From NCBI RefSeq assembly GCF_030445035.2, contig NC_080676.1:9028940-9092939 (forward strand): a DNA stretch of 64,000 nt. The letters run 5' to 3'. This stretch comes from Dasypus novemcinctus. Lineage: Eukaryota; Chordata; Mammalia; Cingulata; Dasypodidae. This document shows positions 45,010 through 61,035 of the stretch, one piece after another; position 1 is the stretch's first letter; every line of letters starts with the position of its first letter. Position numbers and translations under genes: made by a program. Under the pieces are notes generated by a model that saw nothing but the letters and a program-made list of their open reading frames with translations, ran no database searches and was not told the DNA's origin.

Positions 45010-47930
45010 TAACTAATGCAGAAACTTTATTTTTGCATTATATCGTAATCATTTTCAAACATATCCAAACTATAGATGATGATTTAACGAGGCCTGGCCC
45101 CTCCATTACCCAGCTCCAATAATTAACAGTTTTCCAATAGTGTTCACTCTACATCTCACTGTTGTAGTCACCCAAAGGAGATGGGTGGACTCCCTGCTCA
45201 AATTTTGTTTTGGATTTTGAGATTGGTGACACCACACATGCACCGAGAAGGTACGAAAAGGTTAATTACTCACATGATGGGGCTTTCTGGGAAGATCAGG
45301 GCAGATCCCCAAGGATGTTAAAAAATAAAAATAAAAAGGCTTGTGAGAGACCAAGGAGGGTCAATTGGCTTGAGGTTTTATGGTGGTTGGGGTGGGGCTG
45401 GAGTCAGGGCTCCTCTAACCGGCGGGGGCAGGCTTTCTTATCAGCTTCCCCAGATGTGGCACAGAAGAGGACAAGGGAATGGTAGGGCAGTCAAACATCA
45501 AAGGTGGAATCAGACAATCCTCTGCCAACACAGGTTTGCTGCTGCTGTGGTTGATCTTTTGGTCTCTTTCTAAAATAAATTCTATATCACACAGCCACAC
45601 CTGGGAGTTTCAGTACGCATCTCCAACATAAGGGGTTTTCTTCATCACCACAGTTCTGTGATCATAGCTAATGTAATAAGCAATAACCCTCATTATTGCC
45701 AATCGTGCGCCAATGTTCAAATTTCCTCTGCTTGCTTACATGCATCTGTTTTACGGTTAGATTCTTTCAAGTTTGTTCCAAAAAGTCTATCCATTACCTT
45801 TGGTTGATGTGCCTCTTCAGTCTCTCCCCCCTCCCTACTTATAATGCCACTTATTTGCTGAAGAAACTGGTCATTATCCACAGAATTTCCAAAATTTTCG
45901 ATATGACCGATTTCTTCTTTGTAGCATGGTTTACCTTATTTCTCTCTCTCTTGCATTCCCTGTAAAAGGATATTTAGACCTAGAAGATTTATTAGATCTG
46001 AGCTCATTTTTTGGCAAGAATACTTCATGGGTTCATTAGGGTTCATCAGGAGGCATATAAAGTTCTCTTTTTGCGATACGTAAATTGATAAGCCAAACCC
46101 AGGTATTATTAGCCTAATGAATACATTAAGTTTCCCAATCATTCTTTCACCTAATAACTTCAAGAGTCATGGGTGATCATTGTTTAAATCCATTATTTTA
46201 TTAGAGGTTACAAAATAATCATTTTTCTAATATTATTCCTTCTGCACTGATTAGCTAGAAAGCTTCTATAAGGATTGCTTCTGTTAAACATTCTACATAG
46301 GAAAGGATTAATGCATGAAGCTTTCCTTTTATTTATCAGTTTTCAGAATAATGGCTTGGTGCCCTGGCAACTACCAAAAATTATGGATGTATTTTTTTCA
46401 GTATCATTATGAATAAATGGATTTTTATGTATCTGACATATTTCCATTCTTAGCAGTCAGTTTGCTTTTTTGATTACTCAGATCATCCCATCTTTGGCCT
46501 GTGAAAACCCCCTCAATTGAGTACTCTTCTGCTTGATATTACCAAGAGTCTTTAAAAGCTTCCTTATTTTCTGGCACAACAAAATATACTAGGCTCACCT
46601 TATACAATTTATATCCCCAACCTGGAATGAGCCATCTTGCCCAGGAGTCTTGTTTCATTTTGGTGGGAAATGGTAGTCAGAAATCATAATCTAACTTCTG
46701 GGGGCGCTCATGGCTATGAAGATATCATTGTTTCTAGACTTTTAGTGGCAGAGCTAGAAAATACATATGTTTTAGAGAAAATATATATATATATCATGGG
46801 TTCTTACTAATATTTCAAGGTCAAATTTATTTCCCTTTGATTTTATACTTCTACCTCTTTTATACTAAAAATCTTGGTTTCTAATGACAAAAACATGTTT
46901 TCTTTATCCTACAATATGTATATAATAATGACAAAATGACAAGACAATATCGTGACCAACAATAAGACTACTAAATGCAGTTTAAGATTTAGTCCACTAA
47001 CCATGCACCAAAAATACTGTATTTTTTAAACAGTATCAAAGAATCCTTTTATGTGGTCATGTCACCAACTTATTAAACAATTGGTTCATTGGTTTTTACT
47101 TGCTTTCAATTTTTAGAGATCGAATATTGTATAGTTTTATTTTATTTGGGGGAGGGCATGGGAACCTTCACCAGGTTCTACAGCCAAAATTATAAAATCA
47201 GGAACATTCAGAGGAAGTCTAATTTCCATCCTTATCCTTTCCACCCTCCTCCTATCTCCTTATTTATATAACTATTAGTTTTTGGTATACCCTTCCTTTG
47301 TTTCTTTTTGAAAAGTTAAGCAAATATGTCTACATATTTTTATTTCCCTACATGTATTAAAAGGTAGGCTGCTATACATATTTTCTTTCTTTGCTTCATT
47401 CACTTAATGATATATCTTGGATATCATATATTATCAACTTATAAAGACGTTCCTTATTCCTTTGTATAGCTACATAGTGCTCCATTGAACACCAATTTTT
47501 ATTTTTGCAGTTAGCTTCTAATTGGTGAAAATGTAAATAGCTTGAAATTAATACCATTGTGCATTTGTCACTTTGTATTTTTCTAAATTATCTATGTAAT
47601 GTAGTCACAAAAGTAGAATTCCAAGATCGAGGAGTAAAAGCATATTTAACTTTGCTAGATATTGTAAAATTATCCTCTCTAGGGGGTGAGCTATTTTGTA
47701 CTCCCATCAGCAATGTAGGAGTGCCTTGCCAAGGGAGTATATGTTGTCAAATATTAGGGCATTTACCAATAAGATAGTGAGAAAATACTTTTGTATAATT
47801 TAAATTCTTATTCCTTTCATTATGAATGAGGTTGGACATTTTTTATATTTTTAAGGGTCATTTACATACTTTTTTGGTGAACTGTCCACATCTTTTACTT
47901 ATTTTTCTATAGAGTAGTTGATCTTTTGTT
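45010..47930 (-). mobile_element. Old L1 (L1M-type) 3' region, antisense
   Basis: Antisense 3'UTR blocks (caaacatatccaaactatagatg; 'cacagaatttccaaaattttcg'; 'cattatgaataaatgg') followed by antisense ORF2 end (47400-47920: ctacatagtgctccattgaac; 'ttgtactcccatcagcaatgtagg'). Paralogous to 5870-7290. An (AT) run is at 46780-46794. Confidence 0.55.
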
Positions 47931-48039
47931 CTTCCCCTCCATTTTTAGAAGCACTTATAAACTAGGGATAAAACTCTTTGAGAGATATAAGATGCAAAAT
48001 ATTTTTCTAAGTTTGCAATAGTTTTATTTTAATGTAAAA

Positions 48040-50760
48040 TTTATACAAACTCCTGTGATATTGGGAAAAGTAAAAGGAGGTCTATTAGCCCCACTTCTGT
48101 TTAAAATAGGAGTAGAGGCCTTGGACAACATAGTCAAGAAAAAGAAACAGGAAGTGAAGGGATTCAAAGGAAAGGATACAATTATCATTACTTTCTGATA
48201 ACATGATCATCTTTCCTGAAAAACCAACAGAATCAGCAAAATAAATTAATAAAAATATTGAGCAAAAATGATGTTATATGATCAACTTCCAAAAATTAAT
48301 AACATTGTGCTGAACCAGCAATAATCAATTAGAAAAATTATTTTTTAAAAACACATGTTTTTCAAAATAGCAAGACAAATGTTCAGTATTAAGGAATTAA
48401 CCTAGATACTCTATAATTCTCTATGGCGGAGTTTTTAAAAATCTATTAAAGGGCAAAAATGGTCAAAATAGAGACCCAGTAGCTGCCTTTGGTAGGACCA
48501 CATGCGAGGTCACAAAACAACTCTCAACGAATTCAGAAAGATTCAAATCATACAAAGTAATTTCTTTGACCACAATGGAAGGAAGCTGAAAGTCAGGAAG
48601 GGGTGAAGAAGCAGAATGGAAACAAAGATACGGAAGTTAAATAATAGACTCTTAGACTATCAGTGGGTCAAGGAGTAAACTGCAAAAGATATCATTAACT
48701 ACCTTGAAACAAATGAAAATGAAAACACAACATTTCAAAACCTATGGGATGCAGCAAAAGCAGTGCAGACAGGGAAATTTATAGCCATAAATGCCTATAT
48801 TTAAAAGGAAGAAAGAGCTAAAATGAATGACCTAAATGCATACCTACAGGAATTAGAAAAAGAACAACAAACTAATCCCAAAGCAAGCAGAAAGAAGGAA
48901 ATAAAGATTAGAGCAGAACAAAATATTTTAAAGAAGTCAATTCTTTCTAAATTAATATACAAACTCAATGTAATCCCAAATAAAATTCAAGCTAGATTTT
49001 TGAGGAACTTGATGAACATAATCTAAAATTAATGTGACAGAATAAAAGTCCAAAAATAGTCATCAGTTTTGAAAATGAAAACTAATAGTACTAAGATATT
49101 CTTCAAAGTCTGTTTTCGTTCTTTTTTTTTTTTAAAGCATGTTACTGGGAAAGGGGCACAAATTTACAAGACAGAATAGAAAACAAGAAACATTTTTTAA
49201 AATTTTTTTCTTTATTGAAGAAGTTGTGAGTTTACAGAACAATCATGAAATATAGGATTCCCATACACCATTCCACCATCAACACCTTGCATTGGTGTGA
49301 AATAATTGTTACAATTTATGATAGCACATTTTTGTAATTATAATTTTTATAATTTAATAAAAGTCTATGGTTTAACTGAGAGTTCATTGTTTTCAGAGAA
49401 ACGAATTTTTATATATGTAAACTTTAGATATATATAATAAAAGTGGCACTATATGTCATTGAGAATAAGTCATCTGTTAGTAGATGGGGTTGGGAAAACT
49501 AGATCATTATATGGAAAAGGGAAAAATTAGTATCATACTAAATCCCTGTCTAACCCTATATACAAAAGTAGATTCTAGAGAGATTAAATATAAAAGTCAA
49601 AACTATAAAACTAACAGATGATAATGACTTAAAGGTGGGAAGGACTTTTTAAAACACCTAAAATACAATAATATTGACTAATTTGATTACCAAAAAGTGA
49701 AGATTTGGTTCAATGAAGGATACCAGGGACATCGTTAATAGTTAACAACACGAGAAAAGATATTTGCAATGTCTAAAACCAGCAAAGGATGAATATCTCT
49801 AATATACCAGGGCTACTTGCACAAAACAGGAACTCCAATTGAAAAATGGGCAAAATATGTGAATAGGCAATTTACATAAGTGCAAATTAAATGTCTAATA
49901 AGCATATGAAGAGATTTTCAAACTCATAATGAATGTGAGAAATGCAGATTATAAGAACAATGAGAAATTATTGGTGAATCAGCAAGACAACAGAGTGAGA
50001 CCCTCCAGGGTTCTGTCCTCCCACAAATCTTTTGAGCAACAAGCAAACACTGGAAGAATCATCCTTCCCAGAGCTCCAGAAAACAATCAAAGTGTTGCAG
50101 TAATTGAGCAAGTGCCAAATCAAAAAAATTGGTAGGAAAACCTGGTGGCACCTTCACTAGGTCTTCTTGTACCCCTTCCCTGGCTTGAGGAAAGTTAAAT
50201 ATAAAATTACCTTATAACCCAACAGTTTCACTTCTAGATATATAACCAAAATAATTGAAAGGAATCCAAACAGATATTTGTACACCAATGTTCATAGCAG
50301 CATTATTAACAATAGCTAAGAAGTATAAACAAACCAACAGTCCATCAACAGATGAATGGATCAACAAAATGTGGTATACACATACAATGGAATAGTATTC
50401 AGCCCTAAAAGGGAAAGAAGTTCTGACACACACTGTAACATGGATGAACCTTGAAGACATCAGGTTGAACAAAATAAGCCAGACACAAAAGGACAAATAT
50501 TGTGTGATTCCACATATATGAAATAGCTAGAATCTGTAAATTCATGGAGGCTGAAAGTAGATTATAATTTACCAGGGGCTGGGGAAGTTGGAGAATGGGA
50601 TGTTAATGGGAAGTTGGAGAATGGATACAGAGTTTCTGCTCAGGGTGGGGGAAAAGTTTTGGTAATGGGATGGTGGCTGGTAGCACAACATTGTGAATGT
50701 AATTAATACCACTAAATGGTATATTTGAAAGTTGTTAAAATGGAAAATTTTACATTATAT
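48040..50760 (+). mobile_element. Old L1 ORF2 to 3' end, mosaic
   Basis: Reverse-transcriptase region (48050-48250), a second L1 piece with earlier ORF2 sequence (48480-48960), further ORF2 (49440-49950), a possible L1 5'UTR piece (49975-50195), and the ORF2 end (50230-50510: tgtggtatacacatacaatgg) with a 3'UTR to 50760. An antisense L1 3'UTR fragment lies at about 49200-49370. Order is not simple, so several insertions are merged here. Confidence 0.55.
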
Positions 50761-51305
50761 ATATGTTACCACAATACCACCACACCATGGAGCCTAGAGT
50801 GCCTACAATTGAGAACAGGAGGATTGCATCCAGTATCCATGTGGAATCTAAGCCCCTTCTTGACATAGATGTGGAATAGACACAACTAATCCAATGTCCA
50901 CAGAGAAAATGTGGCATTGGTGTGGGAAGGGTGGCCATGGTGGCTGCTGGGTGCGGGGAACGGGAGGAAGAGATGAGACCTGGAGGCGTTTTCGTGACTT
51001 GGAGTTGTCCTGGGTGGTGCTTCACGGACAATTACGGGACATTGTAGATCCCCCCAGGGCCCACTGGATGGAACGTGGGAGAGTGTGGGCTATGATGTGG
51101 ACCATTAACTATGAGGTGCAGCGATGCCCAGAGATGTACTTACCAAATGCAATGGATGTGTCATGATGATGGGAGAGAGTGTTGCTGTGGGGGGAGTGGG
51201 GGGTGGGGGCGGTGGGGTTGAATGGGACTTCATATTTTTTGAATGTAATATTTTTTAAAAAATGAATAAAATAAAAAAATTAAAAATAAAAATTTTTATA
51301 ATAAT
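50761..51305 (+). mobile_element. 5'-truncated L1 3' tail
   Basis: Matches L1-A 15110-15670 and ends in AATAAAATAAAAAAAT (51266 on). CpG content (cggggaacgggagg) is higher than in other tails, suggesting a younger copy. Confidence 0.7.
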
Positions 51306-52400
51306 GAGATTATTTTGTCCCATCAGTTTGCCAAAAGTTAGAAAGTTGGAAGATACCAAATATTGGCAGGAATTTAGAGATAGAGAAATTCTATACAGTC
51401 CAGGTGGCATGTAGGCTGGTCAAGCAATCCTGAAGAGCAATCAGGAAAGATGAGTAAAACTGAAACTATAGTATGACCTAGGAGTGCGTTCTTAAACATA
51501 TATATTTATTTTTATATGTTTGTATATATGTGTATGTGTGATCTGTACATATGTATTGTGTATGTCATAATTTGTCAAGTCTGCTGTAGCAAAATACCAC
51601 AAACTAGTTGGTTAAATAACATGAATTTATTGGTTCACAGTTTTGAGGCTATAGATCCAAAATCAAGGTATCAGCATACCATGCCTTCTCTGAAGTCTAT
51701 AACATTCTAGAGGTGGCTTGCTGACAATCAGTCTCTGTCTCTGTCACCTGGTGATCTGCTTCTTTCTGTCTCCTCCTGTGGCTAATATTTCCATGTCCCA
51801 ATTTCCTTTTTTTAATAAAGACTCCTATCATAACTGATTAAGGCCCACCCTAATTTGGTTTGGTCTCATCATAGAAGGAGGATCTTCAAAGATCCTACAT
51901 CAACTAGTTCTACTCACAAAACCAGGGATTAGGGCTTGAACAGGTCTTTGTAGGGGACATTATTCAATCTACCATAATGTATATGTATGTGTGTGTATAT
52001 ATGCATGTGTGTGTATATATGCATGTGTGTGTGTAAAGTTTTTTCTGAGGCATATGTATACACACACACATCCAAGAAAAACTCTTACACAGGATCATAA
52101 AAGGTATTCATCACATCATTGTTTGTGGTATCTTAGAGTTAAAGTTACTCTAGGTGTTCACAGACAATAATGAGCAAAATGTGGCTGATGGACTCTATGA
52201 AATACCTGCAGCTGTAAGACAAAACAAGCCAGATAAAAAACAAGATTAAGTAAAACAATAACTGAAATAAAACAAGAAAACAGAATGCGACATTTCTAAT
52301 TTATGAAAATTAAAAAATAATTCATATATCCACATTTTACAAGAACTCATGCAATTAAATGGATACATGTTAAACTCACTGGAGCAATTGCCTATGGGGG
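51306..52400 (+). mobile_element. Old L1 ORF2 pieces around an antisense MLT1 LTR
   Basis: L1 ORF2-like at 51310-51510 and 52075-52390. Between them an antisense MLT1-type LTR at about 51560-51978 (gaatttattggttcacagttttgaggctatag; 'aaggcccaccctaatttgg'). A TG/TA microsatellite runs about 51978-52040. Confidence 0.5.
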
Positions 52401-53299
52401 TCAAGAAGAAAATTGGAGAGAGAAGTGGGAATAATGGGGAAAATATAAATAAAAATTAAATGGGAGGGGGATAACATTAGTGACAATCACAGAAAAAATT
52501 CCCCTCTAAAAGACAATGAAAAAACAACAAAATTTGTCAGAATCAATTTTTTTCAGAACTCTGAAAATTAACCAAAGACTTGCAGCAACCCAAGGATTGT
52601 TTAGTCAAGATAAATAACTGAATCTTGGTAAGAACAGCAAGTTTTGTGGTGCTTTACCTTACCCTAATTCCATTCTTTAATCCCCAGCATAGTGGAAGCC
52701 TTGAAAAATAACAGCCTGCATTCCTGTTACCAAAGGGAGCAGAATGGAGCTGGAACTCTTTCAAAGACTCATTCCCAAAGAATAGTCATTATTCAACCTC
52801 TCTTGTGGCTTCCTGGAAGATCACACTTAAAAACGTGTCTTTATTTGACCTTACTCAAATTCTCCCAATGATAAAAGCCCCTTTTCCCTGGAAAGGGCAT
52901 TTGTAAACTGTCTTAAAATCATGGCTGTCTGAGATGGTACAAGGCAACATATAAGGCAAACAATAGGCTAACTAAAAAACTTAAAAGGAAAATCTGAGGG
53001 AATGAGATGTCCATAGGGGCCTTGAAAAGGTCTAACTTATTCCTGGGAATCTAGAAGTCACACATCAGCTGTGCTCATGCTCAGGAAAGACCTGAGAAGC
53101 ACTAAGTCTCTGGCTAACATTAAGACTCTGAGCAGAAAGGAAGTGAAGGCTAAGGCTAAGTGGTAAACTGTCTGACTGAATGTTTAAGTCATGGTCCAAT
53201 ATGCACACTAGAGCCCTTTAGCAGAGTCTGAGAAATATATTGGTTCCAGGCAGTTAAGAAAAACTCTGTCCAAACATTAGCTGACCATTGAGTTAAAAC
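52401..53299. other. Unassigned intergenic sequence
   Basis: About 900 bases with no gene or named repeat that I can recognise. Confidence 0.4.
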
Positions 53300-53309
53300 C
53301 AGAGATTTC

Positions 53310-53685
53310 CGAAGAAAATGTGGCATTGGTGTGGAGAAAGTGGCCATGGTGGCTGCTGGGGGTAGGGAGTGGGAGGAAGAGATGAGATGTGGGGGCGTTT
53401 TCAGGACTTGAAGTTGTCCTGAGTGGTGCTGCAGGGACAGTTACCAGACATTGTATGCCCTCCCATGGCCCACTGGGTGGACTGTGGGAGAGTGTGGGCT
53501 ATGATGTGGACCATTGACCATGAGGTACAGCGGTGCTCAGAAGTGTATTCACCAAATGCATGAATGTCTCATGATGACGGAGGAGATTGTTGTTATGGGG
53601 GAAGGAGTAGGGGGAGGGGGGTGGAGGGTATATGGGGACCTCATATTTTTTTAATGTAATATTAAAAAAATAAAGACAAAAAAAG
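53310..53685 (+). mobile_element. 5'-truncated L1 3' tail with target-site duplication
   Basis: Starts 'cgaagaaaatgtggcattgg', ends AATAAAGACAAAAAAAG. Bounded by cagagatttc at 53300-53309 and 53686-53695. Confidence 0.85.
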
Positions 53686-53699
53686 CAGAGATTTCACTA

Positions 53700-55710
53700 G
53701 CAACACACAAACAAAGAATACAAACTTTACAGAATTAGTTTAAAAGTCACTAAAAAAAAAAACAAAAAAACTAAAACCAGCAAGCCCTAAAGGTCAGAGA
53801 ATCTGAATTCCAAAGTTGCCACATTGTATTATTTTAAATATCCAAATTTGAGCAAAATATTACAAGGCATGCAATAAAAAGGCTCATTCAAAAGAAAAAA
53901 AAGCAATCAATAGAAATTGTACCTGAAGAAACTCTGTTGTTGGATTTACTAGATGAAGACTTTGAAACAGTTACTTGAAAATACATTCAAGGAGCTAAAG
54001 GAAACCATGGCCAATAACTAAAGGAAAGTACGAGAATGATGTCTCACCAAATAGAGAAGAACAATAAATGAATAAAAATTATAAAAAGGAACCAAATAGA
54101 AATTGTGGCATTGAAAAGTACAATAACTGAAATGAAAAATTCACCAGAGGGGCCCAAGAGCAGATTTGAACTGGCAAAAGAATAAGCAAACATGAAAACA
54201 GATCAGTTAGATTATCCAGTCTGAGGAACAGAAAGAAAAGGAATGAAGAAAAATGAACAGAGCCTAGAAGCCTGTGGGACACCAGGAAGCATGCCAACAT
54301 ATGCGTAATGGGAGTCCCAGGAGGAGAGGAAAGGGGAAAAAAAGGATAGAAAGAGCAATAGGGTAATACAGTCAAAGTGCTAAAAGAAAAAAAACTGTAA
54401 CAAGAATTTGATATATGGCAATTCTATCTTTCAAAAATGAAGGAGAAATTAAGATATAGTGCAATAAAAACTGAGAGATTCCAGTCTGAGGAGCAGAAAG
54501 AAAAAAAATGAAAAACATGAAGAGAGCTTGAGGAACCTGTGGGACACCATCAAACATACCAATATACACATCATAGTAGTCCCAGAAAGAGAAGAGAGAA
54601 ATAAAGGGGCAGAAAAAATATTTGAAGAAATAATGGCTGCAAACGTCCCAAATCTGATGAAAGCTACAAATATACAAATCCAAGATGCTAAATATCAAGT
54701 AGAATGAACTCAGAGAGATCTACACCCAAAAACATTAAAATCAAACTCTCAAAGGCCAAGAATAAAGACAGACTTTTAAAAACAACATGAGACAAGCAAT
54801 GCGTCACATATAAGGAATCTTTAATAATAAGATTAATGTCTGACTTCTCAATAGAAACCATGGAGTCCAGAAGACAGTGAATGACATGTTTAAAGTATTG
54901 AAAGAAAGAACCCACAACCAAGAATTCTATATACCCAGGAGGATTGAAAATATATGTTCATACAAACACTTGTATATGAATACTCATAGCAGCATTATTC
55001 ATAATAGCCAAAAAGTGAAAACAACCCCAAGGAACTGATGAATGTATAAACAAAGTGTGGTATATCCATACAATGGACTATCATTCAGCCATAAAAAGGA
55101 ATGAAGTACTGATACATGTGACAGCATGGATGATTTTGTAAACTTTATGAAAGTGAAAGAAGTCAAACACAAAAGGCCACATATTGTATGATTCCATTGA
55201 TATGAAATGCCAATACAGGCAAATGTACAGAGACAGAAAATAGATCAGTGGTTGCCAGGGGATGAAGAGAAGGCAGGTGAGATGGGGAGTGACTGCTAAT
55301 AGGTGCCGTCACTTTGGGGATGTGATAAAAAAAATGTTTTGGAATTACAGAGTGGTAATTGTTGCATAATCCCACAAATACACTAAAGGACACTGAATTG
55401 TACACTGTTAAATGGTAAGTTTTATGGCATTAGAATTATGTCTCAATTTAAACAAAAAAAAAACAGAAGACTTTGCATAGACCAATAATAAAAAGGCACC
55501 ATATATCCATGAGTATAACTCAAATCTCAGTACCTGGAAGATGGAGAGGAATATTGAAAAAAATGAAGTTGGGCAGACATGGGAAAACCTGTCTTTCATG
55601 CATTGTTGGTGTCAGGGTAAACTGACACAAACATTTTAGCAAGCAATTTAGTAGTATCTATAAAAAATAAATCTAATACTCTACAATTTAGGATTTTCAC
55701 TCACAGGAAT
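53700..55710 (+). mobile_element. Old L1/HAL1-like copy: ORF1 remnants joined to ORF2 end
   Basis: Pre-ORF1 sequence (53925-54010: ttggatttactagatgaagac), two ORF1-like pieces (54080-54460 and 54480-54945) and an ORF2 3' end (54950-55450: tatgaatactcatagcagcattattcataatagcc). Most of ORF2 is absent. A further small ORF2 piece is at 55590-55700. Confidence 0.55.
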
Positions 55711-55714
55711 CTAA

Positions 55715-57198
<1,484 letters not shown>

Positions 57199-57464
57199 TA
57201 AGTGCCAGCACCCAGGTTGGCTAAGGGAAGCTGGGGGCCCTGGGCCGGCTCGGAGGCCCACGGGGCAGACCAGTGCAGTCCGTGGGCCCATTTCGCCATC
57301 TGCAAAAAAGGACGGTCACACTTTTGTAGCACTGAGTATACCCTAAACAGCTATGAACCACATACAGACCTGAGTTCCACTTCGGAGCTCTACCAGTTGT
57401 CTGAATGAGGGCTGTGGTCTTCGGACCCTTGACTTCCTCATCTGCACCCACTAGGAGCAGCTCG

Positions 57465-57640
57465 TCCCAGGTGTGAAAGAACTTGCAGGCACTGCAGGCA
57501 TGACCCCATCTAACCCTTGCATTGTCCACATTGCACTGATGAAGAAATCAAGCCTTGGAGAGGTTAATTTGCCCAGATTCACAGAGCTCTTGAGATGCAG
57601 AATTTGAACCCAGGGTCTGTGGTCTTAACTTTAAAACGCT
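57465..57640 (+). repeat. MIR SINE in TRIM42 intron 1
   Basis: Contains 'gatgaagaaatcaagccttggagaggttaatttgcccag' and 'atttgaacccagggtctgtgg', the MIR core and 3' half. Confidence 0.7.
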
Positions 57641-58829
57641 ATACTGCAAAACAAAGTCTCCCCATACATGCCATGAACTGGAGGTGCTTTGTAATCTGGT
57701 ATGCGATCTTAAAATGCAAGTTGCTCTAACGCTCCCTCCACGGGACTTATTATCTGCACCATTTCTCGGGCAAAATAACGACTTCCACAGGCCACTTTTG
57801 ACCTCTGTGTAAGTACCACGGCCCCAGTGAACTCCTGCTAGCCTTCTGTTCCTTCCCATCCAGAAGTTCTAGCACTTGTGGTCTCAGTTACTCCTTGGGG
57901 GCATTAGCCCCCTATGCCAGGCATTACATATCCCTTCCTGCTCTGGCCAAACAAGTCTTTTATGGCACGTACGAGCAAAGTTTGGAGTAGTCAGGGCAGA
58001 CTACTTTCCTAGAGGAGAAAAGATCAAAGCTGAGCCCTACAGGATAATAGAATTTGGAGAGACAGACAGAAGGAGTCTTTTGAGGCTAGAAAAGCAATTC
58101 TGTAAGCAAGGGTTTGGTGGATTTGGGGAAGAGTATAATGCGTGTTGCAATTAAGCACTCCGTAGAGGCTTAGTGGATGGTAGACTCTCCACCAATGCAC
58201 CTCTCGTTGGGGTGTTCACACAAGTAGGGATCCTGGAGACAAGTTAGGGAATTCTGGGGTGTGGAGAGTATTGACCACGTTCCCCTCCCCTCACAACTGC
58301 TCTCTGCGCCATGTATCAGCCACAGAGAGGTGCTCGGGCCGTTTCAGCAGGGGAGGGTCAAGATTGACAGGAACCTTGAAGAAATGGCTGAGGCCAGAGG
58401 CTCCCAAACTTTGCTGTGCATCAAAATCATCCGGAGACAGGGACATACAGGAAAGGCAAGAAGGCAAAAGCAGAAGGAAACCGAGCCACAGAGTCAAGAT
58501 AAAAACCCAAACCTTACTGATGTGATCAGAGGTGAAAAGATAGTCACAAATTGTTTCTGTTCACACCTCCGTTCCCACAGCTAAGCCATTTCTTTTCATA
58601 CACTGCTTTTGCCCTGATCGGAGCTCTTAGAACAGATACTTGAATTTTACGAGTAAGCTTTTATTTCACTCATAGCACTTACAATATATATGAAATGAGC
58701 CCCAGACACTTGGCATAAAGACAAAGAATCTTAACCCGCACGCACAAGACTTAGAAACACACACTTTTCAAGGACTTGACCACTGTTCTCCTCTACTGTG
58801 GGCATTCGCTGGCTAGCAGCAGAGGCAAG

Positions 58830-58975
58830 TCATTATAACGGTCACGTGTATGTACCAGCATTTAAGCACTTACCGTGAATTTTAGACTTTGCAGAAATCT
58901 CATGAAGGGAGTACAAGTGTAAGCCTTGATTTCCAGATGAAGAAGCTGAGGCTGGAGGAGCGGTGCCTTCCATCA
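58830..58975 (+). repeat. MIR SINE in TRIM42 intron 1
   Basis: Contains 'gcatttaagcacttaccg' and 'cagatgaagaagctgaggctggag' in MIR order. Confidence 0.55.
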
Positions 58976-59604
58976 CACTCTTGCCCCTCACCTACTGATC
59001 CGGTGGTCTGAGCACAGGTCTCCAGGGTTGGCACAGCTCCTGTCCTCCAGCTGCCCCCAGGAAAGGCCCCAGGAAAGGCCCTTTACTCCCCACTCCTATG
59101 GGTTCCAGTCTAGGTACAAGGATAATGCCAACAACCTTCTGGCAGAAACGACCAAGAGCACACCTGTAGTTGGACAAAATTGGATTTATTGACCCACTGA
59201 AATAAGTGAGAGCATACACCACAGGAAACAGTGAGGCGTCTCAGTAAAAGAGCATTAATAAGGTATTATAGGATTGGGGCTGGTGTTAGGAGAGGAAGTG
59301 GGGGGAAATCGCTTAATGAGTATCTTAATCTTATCTAGAAGGTGGAAGGAACAGAGTGAGCCTGCAGCTGCAACTGGTAAAGCAGCAGTGGTCACTCATA
59401 CTAGCCATGATGGAGGAAGTCTGGGCTTGTGTGTGGTTGGAACAATGTTCTTGTTTTCTTTCTGCTCGATCCATCACAGCCACATGGTGGCCTTGTCTGA
59501 GGCCAGTGTGGGTGATATTTCTTATGTCCAACAGGAGACCCCCAGGTCTAGCTCAAAGCCCCAGGCCAGGCCCCGCAGTCAAGATCTGCTTTCCTCTTGT
59601 TCAG

Positions 59605-60675
<1,071 letters not shown>

Positions 60676-60769
60676 TGAGGGTCTTACCTCCACCTGGCGA
60701 AGCCCTGGAAGTCCCGGGAAACACTGAGCCACCCTGCAAATCCCCGGTGGGGTGGGCTACCCTTGGCAA

Positions 60770-60935
60770 CTCCCCCCCCCCCCAGCCACTTAACCTCCCT
60801 GCACCTTATTTTTCTCATCTGTGCTATTTGGGGTAACAGCAATAACTCCCTCGTTGTATTTTTGTGAGGATCCGATGAGTTACTCTCTGCATATCATACA
60901 GAAGAGTATCTGGTACCTAATCAGCGCGCGCAGCT
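60770..60935 (+). repeat. MIR SINE in TRIM42 intron 2
   Basis: Contains 'cacttaacctccctgcacctt', 'tttctcatctgtgct' and 'ttgtgaggatccgatgagtta', in MIR order. Confidence 0.65.
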
Positions 60936-60959
60936 TCTGTAAGTACAATTATAACCTTC

Positions 60960-61035
60960 ACATCCCGGGGTCTCATTTTCCCTATTGGAAAATGAGGGGT
61001 TTGAGTCCACAGGACCCTAAAGTGCTGTGAGCCTG
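60960..61035 (+). repeat. MIR3-like fragment
   Basis: Short 'tctcattttccctattggaaaatgaggggtttgagtcc' block typical of MIR3. Confidence 0.45.
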